Origin: Clostridiaceae bacterium
GTDB lineage: Bacteria; Bacillota; Clostridia; Saccharofermentanales; UBA5734
Assembly (NCBI GenBank): GCA_012519875.1
Contig: JAAYPL010000155.1
Coordinates: 1 to 6,291, forward strand
DNA length: 6,291 nt
Direction of reading: 5' to 3'
Shown here: positions 1-4,366 of the stretch, piece after piece
How positions within the stretch are numbered: the stretch's first letter is position 1
Layout of the letters: each line of letters starts with the position of its first letter
Notes under the pieces: generated by a model
Told to the model about the DNA's origin: nothing
Databases searched by the model: none
The model's input: the letters and a program-made list of their open reading frames with translations, nothing else
Made by a program: the position numbers and the translations under genes

Positions 1-197
1 AACTGCATCCGGAGATTGATTTTTTGACCCATGAGAAGCTGATCGACGATAAAATTCTCGATTCTTTCGACATCATTACCCTGATCACGGAGATCAGTGA
101 AGAATATGACGTGCGCATTCCGGTCGACGAGATCGCCCCGCAGAATTTCAATTCCGCCCAAGCCTTGTACGCATTGATTCAACGGCTTCTGGACTGA
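1..197 (+). CDS. Acyl carrier protein, DltC-like (C-terminal part)
   Basis: The frame is open from the left edge (first full codon at base 3) to TGA at 195-197, giving 64 residues. The N-terminus, probably 10-20 residues, lies outside. The sequence reads as a carrier-protein fold: a loop, then ILDSFDIITLITEI, where the Ser of D-S-F (codon 63-65) is the expected 4'-phosphopantetheine attachment site at the start of helix II. The helix EISEEYDVRIPVDEI and a closing helix ALYALIQRLL follow. In the Dlt pathway such a protein carries an activated acyl group (D-alanine) as a thioester and presents it at the cytoplasmic face to an MBOAT. The MBOAT gene starts 26 bases downstream, which fits that role. 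The cargo cannot be deduced, because the activating ligase that would define it is not in the window. A fatty-acid-synthesis ACP is less likely given the neighbours. No start or promoter is visible. Confidence 0.85.
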   Translation, partial: LHPEIDFLTHEKLIDDKILDSFDIITLITEISEEYDVRIPVDEIAPQNFNSAQALYALIQRLLD

Positions 198-223
198 GCA
201 GCGCGACCCATCACGGAGGCATC

Positions 224-1813
224 ATGCTGTTTACATCCTACAGCTTCATTCTGTTTCTGGCTATTTTATTTGTCCTGTATTATCTCGTGCCCCGCAAAGT
301 TCAGTGGTTGCTGTTGCTGGCGGCCAATTTTGTCTTTTACGCATTTTCCGGCTGGGATAATGTAGCTTTTATGCTGATCACCATTCTTTCAATTTGGCTG
401 ATCGGCCGACACATCGGGCGGATGCACAAAGCCCGCGACCAATATCTGGCCGAGCACAAAGCCGATTTGGACCGGGAACAGAGAAAAGCCTACAGAGAAG
501 CCGTTAAGTCTCGTCAGCTGCGCTGGCTGCTGTTGTCTTTGTTCATTAATTTGGGGATTTTGGCCGTGCTCAAATATACCAACTTTGTCATTGCCAACAT
601 CAATACGGTCCGCGGTTGGTTTTCGGCCGGTGAGCTCTCCTTTGTCTCGTTGGCGCTGCCGATGGGCATTTCTTTTTATATTTTTCAATCGGTAGGCTAT
701 ATGGTCGATGTTTATCGGGGGAAATACCCTCCCGAGGACAACATCCTGCGCCTGGCCCTTTTCGTTTCCTTCTTTCCGCAATTGGTTCAAGGGCCGATCA
801 GTCGCTTTGACGATCTCAGCCAAACATTGTTTCAGGAACATCCCTTCGACGGGCGCACGGTCACCTACGGTTTGCAGCGAATCCTGTGGGGGTTTTTCAA
901 GAAATTGGTGATCGCCGATCGGATTTTGGCCGGTGTCAACACCATCATCCGCGATCCGGAACGTTATACCGGTATTTATGTGTTGGTCGGCATGTTGTTC
1001 TACGCCATTCAGCTTTACGCCGATTTTACCGGCGGCATCGATATCACGATCGGTATTGCGCAAACTCTGGGAATTAAAGTCAAGGAAAATTTTGACCGGC
1101 CTTATTTTTCCAAATCCATTGCCGAGTTTTGGCGCCGCTGGCATATCACAATGGGCACTTGGTTCCGGGATTATGTTTTCTATCCCCTCTCGATCAGCCG
1201 GCCTATGCTGAAACTGGCCAAAAAAAGCCGCACGCGATTCGGCGACGCTTTCGGCAAGCGGGTTACGGTTTATCTGTCTACCTTGATTGTTTGGTTTACA
1301 ACCGGCCTGTGGCACGGCGCCAGCTGGAATTTTATTGTCTGGGGCCTGCTCAACGGGGTTGTAATCATCCTGTCTCAGGAGTTGAATCCGTTTTACAACT
1401 GGTTCCACAACCGTTTTTCGGTACGCAACAATTTTTTCTTCCGTTTTTTCCAGATCGTCCGTACCTTGCTCCTGATGAGCTCCCTGCGCATCCTTGATTG
1501 CTACCGGGACGTGGGTATTTCTTTCCGCCAGTTTTTCTCCATGTTTACAACCTGGAATGCCGGCGAGCTGTTCGGCGGGCAACTGCTTAACATTGGCCTC
1601 TCGGGCGCCGACTACCTGGTTCTGGCCTTCGGTGTGGCTCTAATGATCCTGGTCAGCCTGCGGCAGCGCCGTGGCAGCCTGCGTGACGCGTTGCAGGAGC
1701 GGCCGGCCCCTCTGCGATATGTGTTGACGATTGCCGCCGTCATCGTTGTCCTGGTCGTCGGCGCCTACGGCATCGGCTATGACAGCACCCAGTTCATCTA
1801 CAACCAGTTTTAA
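224..1813 (+). CDS. MBOAT-family membrane O-acyltransferase (DltB/AlgI type) with fused C-terminal acyl-shuttle motif
   Basis: A 529-residue polytopic membrane protein. GGAGG (215-219) lies 4 bases before ATG 224, and no in-frame start lies between the upstream stop and this ATG. Hydrophobic segments begin at residue 1 (LFTSYSFILFLAILFVLYYLV). A charged cytoplasmic loop (about 61-100) and the MBOAT core follow: PMGISFYIFQSVGYMVD (146-162), FFPQLVQGPISRF (183-195), QLYADFTGGIDI (263-274), EFWRRWHITMGTWFRDY (301-317) and GLWHGASWNFIVWG (361-374). His364 is the invariant MBOAT histidine and His307 the second conserved one. The family passes an acyl group from a cytoplasmic thioester across the membrane. 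The protein ends in FIYNQF (524-529), matching the C-terminal hexapeptide whose Tyr (here Tyr526) accepts the acyl group and hands it to an extracytoplasmic transferase. The flanking carrier protein and SGNH-like gene fit this chain. Substrate and cargo are not determinable. The family call is very secure; calling it dltB would be too specific. Confidence 0.95.
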   Translation: MLFTSYSFILFLAILFVLYYLVPRKVQWLLLLAANFVFYAFSGWDNVAFMLITILSIWLIGRHIGRMHKARDQYLAEHKADLDREQRKAYREAVKSRQLRWLLLSLFINLGILAVLKYTNFVIANINTVRGWFSAGELSFVSLALPMGISFYIFQSVGYMVDVYRGKYPPEDNILRLALFVSFFPQLVQGPISRFDDLSQTLFQEHPFDGRTVTYGLQRILWGFFKKLVIADRILAGVNTIIRDPERYTGIYVLVGMLFYAIQLYADFTGGIDITIGIAQTLGIKVKENFDRPYFSKSIAEFWRRWHITMGTWFRDYVFYPLSISRPMLKLAKKSRTRFGDAFGKRVTVYLSTLIVWFTTGLWHGASWNFIVWGLLNGVVIILSQELNPFYNWFHNRFSVRNNFFFRFFQIVRTLLLMSSLRILDCYRDVGISFRQFFSMFTTWNAGELFGGQLLNIGLSGADYLVLAFGVALMILVSLRQRRGSLRDALQERPAPLRYVLTIAAVIVVLVVGAYGIGYDSTQFIYNQF

Positions 1814-1815
1814 CG

Positions 1816-1822
1816 AAAGGAG
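1816..1822 (+). promoter_or_regulatory. Ribosome binding site fixing a TTG start
   Basis: AAAGGAG lies 9 bases before TTG at 1832. No in-frame ATG precedes the hydrophobic N-terminal anchor, and the next in-frame Met lies more than 100 residues in. This site therefore decides in favour of the TTG start. It sits three bases after the stop codon of the MBOAT gene, consistent with coupled translation in one transcript. Confidence 0.8.
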
Positions 1823-1831
1823 AATATTGAA

Positions 1832-2905
1832 TTGAAGATACAAAAGTCCCTTGTCATTATTCTTCTGATCGTTTTAACCGTGGCAATTCTTGCCTTTTTG
1901 CAGGCTCTTTTGACGCCCAAATTTCAAACACAGCTGCTGGAAGGCGGACTGATCGCCGATTACTATCAAGAGAAAAACAAGGATCATGCCGTTATTTTTA
2001 TCGGTGATTGTGAGGTTTACGAAGATTTTTCTCCCATCACCCTTTGGGAGGAATATGGCATTACCAGCTATATCCGCGGCAGCGCTCAACAATTAATCTG
2101 GCATTCCTATTACATTCTGGAGGACACGCTCCGTTACGAAACCCCGGACGTTGTGGTTTTTAATATCCTGTCAATGAAGTATGACGAGCCGCAAAACGAA
2201 GCTTATAATCGCATGGCGCTGGATGCCATGCCCTTGTCCGGGACCAAGCTCCGGGCCATCAAGGCATCCATGACCGAAGGCGAGGAGTGGCTCAGTTATA
2301 TCTTCCCGTTATTGCGCTACCATTCCCGTTGGCATGAATTATCATCGGAAGATTTCGAATTTTTGTTCCGTCGCAATCCCGTTTCGCACAACGGCTATCT
2401 GATGCGGGTGGATGTCAAGCCGGTCACCGGCATCCCGACTCCCCGCCCGCTCCCCGATTACCGATTCAGTGATATTTGCTATGAGTATCTCGACAAAATC
2501 ACCAACCTGTGCCGCACAAACGATATTGAGCTGATCCTGATCAAATCACCGTCGATTTATCCCTACTGGTATGATCAATGGAATCAACAGATGGTTGATT
2601 ATGCAGCCGAAAATGATCTATTATATATTAACACCCTGCAGCACTTGGAGGAGATCGGCATCGATTACAATACGGATACTTATGACGCCGGCCTGCACAT
2701 GAATCTTTCCGGCGCCGAAAAGATGTCGGTTTACTTCGGTCGGATCCTGGCTGAGGAATACGCTCTGGCCGACCGGCGCGGCGATGCTTCGCTGGCCGCC
2801 CGATGGGACGAAAAAGCCGCCGCCTACTACCGTCAGCAAGACGAGCAATATCTGGAGCTGGAAACCTACGGTTATCTACGGGCCTTTCGTTATCAGCCGG
2901 ATTAA
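1832..2905 (+). CDS. Membrane-anchored SGNH/DltD-like acyltransferase or hydrolase with Cys in place of the catalytic Ser
   Basis: 357 residues from a TTG start. An N-terminal signal anchor (about 6-26, KSLVIILLIVLTVAILAFLQ) is followed by an extracytoplasmic domain with SGNH-like blocks. Block I is VIFIGDCEVYEDFSP (54-68), where GDS is expected but Cys60 is present (codon TGT 2009-2011). A Gly block is IRGSAQQ (81-87), and an Asn follows the strand DVVVFN (Asn111). The C-terminal block is DAGLHMNLSG (285-294), with Asp285 and His289 as the likely catalytic pair. A charged, Tyr-rich tail (about 318-357) follows. In Dlt and alginate acylation, the SGNH-fold partner takes the acyl group from the MBOAT side and puts it on the polymer. 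The gene begins 18 bases after the MBOAT stop, which supports the same role here. Cys60 could act as a thiol nucleophile or mark altered activity. Family placement is strong; polymer and acyl group are unknown. Confidence 0.82.
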   Translation: MKIQKSLVIILLIVLTVAILAFLQALLTPKFQTQLLEGGLIADYYQEKNKDHAVIFIGDCEVYEDFSPITLWEEYGITSYIRGSAQQLIWHSYYILEDTLRYETPDVVVFNILSMKYDEPQNEAYNRMALDAMPLSGTKLRAIKASMTEGEEWLSYIFPLLRYHSRWHELSSEDFEFLFRRNPVSHNGYLMRVDVKPVTGIPTPRPLPDYRFSDICYEYLDKITNLCRTNDIELILIKSPSIYPYWYDQWNQQMVDYAAENDLLYINTLQHLEEIGIDYNTDTYDAGLHMNLSGAEKMSVYFGRILAEEYALADRRGDASLAARWDEKAAAYYRQQDEQYLELETYGYLRAFRYQPD

Positions 2906-2922
2906 GAAATGAGGCATAAACC

Positions 2923-3501
2923 ATGAGGTTACACATAAGACAAAAAAAGATCTCCCGCCGGAGTCCGAAGGCCGCAATCGCTCTGCTGCTGGCGCTTCTA
3001 ACAGTTTTGGCATCTGTCGCCTGCGATAAGCCGCCGGTGACGGATCCCCCGGTTCCCGGCAACTCGACAGGCCAAAATACAACAGCCGGCGTCAAACCGT
3101 CTTCAGGCTATTCTTTCGTTTATCGGGGGGTCGAGATCGTCATCAACACCCCTGCTGCGCCGATCCTGGCCGAGCTGGGTGAACCCATCCATTTTTTCGA
3201 AGCACCCAGCTGTGCTTTCCAGGGATTGGATAAGATCTATACCTATGCCGGTCTGGAAATCCAAACCTACACTGAGGGCGATACCGACTATGTCTATATC
3301 ATCAACATTATGGACGATACCGTGAGCACACCGGAAGGCATCAGCCTGGGGGCTTCGCCGGAGGAAGTAAAAGCCGCTTACGGGGATCGTGCTGCCGAAT
3401 CACCCAACCAATTACTGTACATGAGCGACGGTTGTCAGCTGAAATTTGTCTTTGCCGATGGTGAGCTGGTTTCGATCGAGTACGCTCTGCCTCTCATTTG
3501 A
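2923..3501 (+). CDS. Putative lipoprotein of the acylation operon, function unknown
   Basis: 192 residues from ATG 2923, with a modest GAGG (2911-2914) 8 bases upstream and 17 bases after the preceding stop. The N-terminus has a basic region (RLHIRQKKISRRSPK), a hydrophobic segment (about 18-31) and a lipobox-like SVAC ending at Cys34. This predicts a lipid-anchored protein facing the envelope, although Ser at -3 is less usual than Leu. A Pro/Thr/Ser/Gly-rich linker (35-61) leads to a compact domain (about 62-192) rich in predicted beta strands. That domain includes GVEIVINTPAAPILAELGEP (69-88) and the motif ISLGASPEEVKAAYGD (140-155). The layout loosely recalls small BamE-like envelope domains, but no family is firmly recognised. 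Cys97 (PSCAF) and Cys171 (DGCQL) might form a disulfide. Its place at the end of the operon suggests an accessory or scaffold for acylation, by context only. Confidence 0.78.
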   Translation: MRLHIRQKKISRRSPKAAIALLLALLTVLASVACDKPPVTDPPVPGNSTGQNTTAGVKPSSGYSFVYRGVEIVINTPAAPILAELGEPIHFFEAPSCAFQGLDKIYTYAGLEIQTYTEGDTDYVYIINIMDDTVSTPEGISLGASPEEVKAAYGDRAAESPNQLLYMSDGCQLKFVFADGELVSIEYALPLI

Positions 3502-3526
3502 CAGAAAGCACAATGTGTTTGACACC

Positions 3527-3545
3527 TTGATTATTAATTAATCAA
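3527..3545. promoter_or_regulatory. AT-rich dyad, possible operator before the nitroreductase gene
   Basis: TTGATTA (3527-3533) and TAATCAA (3539-3545) are perfect reverse complements around TTAAT. The dyad lies in the 69-base gap before the nitroreductase gene, 9 bases before its Shine-Dalgarno. A TTGACA hexamer ends three bases upstream (3519-3524), but no acceptable -10 lies at normal spacing. No T-tract follows and the stem is AT-rich, so it is not a convincing terminator. An operator for a dimeric repressor is possible but unproven. Confidence 0.35.
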
Positions 3546-3570
3546 CCCTTGGATAAGGAGGAATACACCC

Positions 3571-4125
3571 ATGAACGAGACCATTAAAGCCATTTTTGAC
3601 CGGCGCAGCATTCGAAAATTCAAACCTGACCGGCTCACCGACGAGCAGATCGAGACCTTGATTCAAGTGGCGCTGGCATCGCCAAGCGGGATGGATCTGC
3701 AACCGTGGCTTTTCCATTTTATTACCAATCAAGATAAAATAAGCCGAATCAGCGAAGCCGTACTGGAAACCTTCCGCAAAGCCGGCAATCAGGCACTTCT
3801 GGACCGTATGGCGGCGCGCCACCCCAGTATTTTCTACGGGGCGCCGTTGCTGGTCGTCATCTCCATGCCCCAAGACAATCTTTCCGGCGTCGATGCAGGC
3901 ATTGCCATCGAAAACCTGGCCATTGCCGCCCAATCCATGGGGCTCGGCTCCTGCATCATCGGCATGGCGGCCGCCGGATTCAATGGTGACGAAGGAGATG
4001 AGCTGGCCAGTCTGATTGAAATGCCCGCCGATCACGCCTTTATGATTTCCATCGCCATTGGCCACCCGGCGATGACCAAAGAAGCCCACATACGAAACCG
4101 GAAGAAAATCAAAGTTATTGACTGA
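3571..4125 (+). CDS. Nitroreductase-family FMN-dependent oxidoreductase
   Basis: 184 residues from ATG 3571 with a near-perfect AAGGAGG (3555-3561) 9 bases upstream. This is the usual size of a compact nitroreductase. Family motifs are clear: RRSIRKF (11-17), whose Arg/Ser residues bind the FMN phosphate; ASPSGMDLQPW (36-46); the central helix DAGIAIENLAIAAQSMGLGSCIIGM (108-132); and the C-terminal strand IAIGHPA (161-167). These proteins are soluble, usually homodimeric flavoproteins using NAD(P)H to reduce nitroaromatics, quinones, flavins or similar acceptors. The natural substrate cannot be read from sequence. Asp42 sits where many members have Asn in the SxxNxQPW flavin loop. The gene is separated from the upstream operon by 69 bases and from the next gene by 241 bases, so it may be its own unit, although read-through from the operon cannot be excluded. 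Confidence 0.92.
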   Translation: MNETIKAIFDRRSIRKFKPDRLTDEQIETLIQVALASPSGMDLQPWLFHFITNQDKISRISEAVLETFRKAGNQALLDRMAARHPSIFYGAPLLVVISMPQDNLSGVDAGIAIENLAIAAQSMGLGSCIIGMAAAGFNGDEGDELASLIEMPADHAFMISIAIGHPAMTKEAHIRNRKKIKVID

Positions 4126-4141
4126 TTAAACACTTTTGTGC

Positions 4142-4187
4142 CGGGTCACGCCCGAAATCGATCCGGATCGGATCCTGCGCAAAGCAG
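4142..4187. repeat. Cluster of short palindromes downstream of the nitroreductase gene
   Basis: Three hairpin-capable elements stand in a row. CGGG/CCCG is at 4142-4154. CGATCCGGATCG (4159-4170) is a perfect 12-bp palindrome, overlapping an alternative GATCCG-GAT-CGGATC stem at 4160-4174. CTGC/GCAG around GCAAA is at 4175-4187. The cluster begins 16 bases after the nitroreductase stop. It could stabilise or weakly end that transcript, but no run of T follows, so it is not called an intrinsic terminator. Confidence 0.4.
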
Positions 4188-4202
4188 TGTCCGATAGTTA
4201 AC

Positions 4203-4216
4203 GACCTTTGACCTTT
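4203..4216 (+). repeat. Tandem 7-mer GACCTTT x2 upstream of the promoter
   Basis: Two exact back-to-back copies of GACCTTT (4203-4209 and 4210-4216) are followed by the partial copy TACC. They lie 9 bases upstream of the -35 box, where activator half-sites are often found. The 7-base period is not a helical repeat, so chance or slippage is also plausible. Confidence 0.35.
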
Positions 4217-4218
4217 TA

Positions 4219-4266
4219 CCGTTCCTTGAATCCTGTCCGGCCTTGTGCTATGATTTACAGGAACGG
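4219..4266. repeat. 8-bp inverted repeat bracketing the promoter
   Basis: CCGTTCCT (4219-4226) is the exact reverse complement of AGGAACGG (4259-4266). The left arm abuts the -35 box and shares its first base. The right arm covers the predicted transcription start. Half-sites placed this way would suit a repressor that holds both ends of the core promoter, but an 8-bp match in a region this size can also arise by chance. Confidence 0.35.
4226..4254 (+). promoter_or_regulatory. Sigma-70/sigma-A-type promoter for the cyclic-di-GMP protein gene
   Basis: TTGAAT (4226-4231) and TATGAT (4249-4254) are separated by exactly 17 bases, and TGC (4246-4248) supplies an extended -10. Each hexamer differs from consensus at one position (two for the -35 if TTGACA is taken strictly). 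Transcription would start near 4261, giving a leader of about 106 nt. This is the only well-formed promoter found in the window. Confidence 0.7.
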
Positions 4267-4325
4267 AAACAAGCGGAATTTTGTCCTATAAGCATGCCGG
4301 CATCCGGCACTTTACCTTGTTTCTG
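4264..4325 (+). promoter_or_regulatory. Structured 5' leader, possible cis-regulatory RNA
   Basis: GAAACAAG (4266-4273) pairs perfectly with CTTGTTTC (4316-4323). Adding G4265-U4324 and C4264-G4325 gives a 10-pair closing stem. Inside it, TGCCGG (4295-4300) pairs with CCGGCA (4304-4309) over a CAT loop, and a weak GGA/TCC stem (4275-4286) is also possible, giving a three-way-junction-like shape. It begins just after the predicted transcription start and ends about 28 nt before the Shine-Dalgarno. The consensus bases of the class I cyclic-di-GMP riboswitch were not found, and no other class was recognised. A leader function is inferred from base pairing only. Confidence 0.4.
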
Positions 4326-4346
4326 ATACGAATATGGCAACACTTC

Positions 4347-4366
4347 TGACAATAAGGAGGCTGTCA
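4347..4366 (+). promoter_or_regulatory. Strong ribosome binding site displayed in a small hairpin loop
   Basis: AAGGAGG (4354-4360) lies 6 bases before ATG 4367 and fixes the start of the cyclic-di-GMP protein. TGACA (4347-4351) and TGTCA (4362-4366) flank it as a perfect 5-bp inverted repeat. The Shine-Dalgarno would sit in the loop and the stem would touch the start codon. The binding site is certain; the hairpin is weak and may be chance. Confidence 0.75.

Noticed and set aside
389..1582. Long open frame (397 codons) on the minus strand opposite the MBOAT gene
   Set aside because: It lies wholly antisense to a clear MBOAT protein. Its translation is rich in Gln/Asn/Asp with no recognisable domain, typical of an antisense shadow of a coding frame.
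2628..3095. Minus-strand frame of 155 codons across the SGNH-like and lipoprotein genes
   Set aside because: It spans the junction of two well-supported + strand genes. Its translation is Arg/Pro-rich low-quality sequence without a ribosome binding site or known motifs.
3498..3547. Promoter from the TTGACA hexamers at 3498-3503 or 3519-3524
   Set aside because: No TATAAT-like hexamer occurs 15-19 bases downstream of either; the sequence at 17 bases from the second is TCAACC.
4137..4200. Class I cyclic-di-GMP riboswitch suggested by CACGCCC and GCGCAAAGC near a GGDEF gene
   Set aside because: Only short fragments resemble the consensus; the core bases and the receptor stem are absent. The stretch also lies upstream of the predicted promoter, so it would not be in the GGDEF transcript.
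4295..4323. Intrinsic terminator from the TGCCGG-CAT-CCGGCA hairpin
   Set aside because: The sequence after the hairpin (CTTTACCTTGTTTC) is interrupted by C and A and lacks a proper T-run, and the strong promoter lies just upstream.
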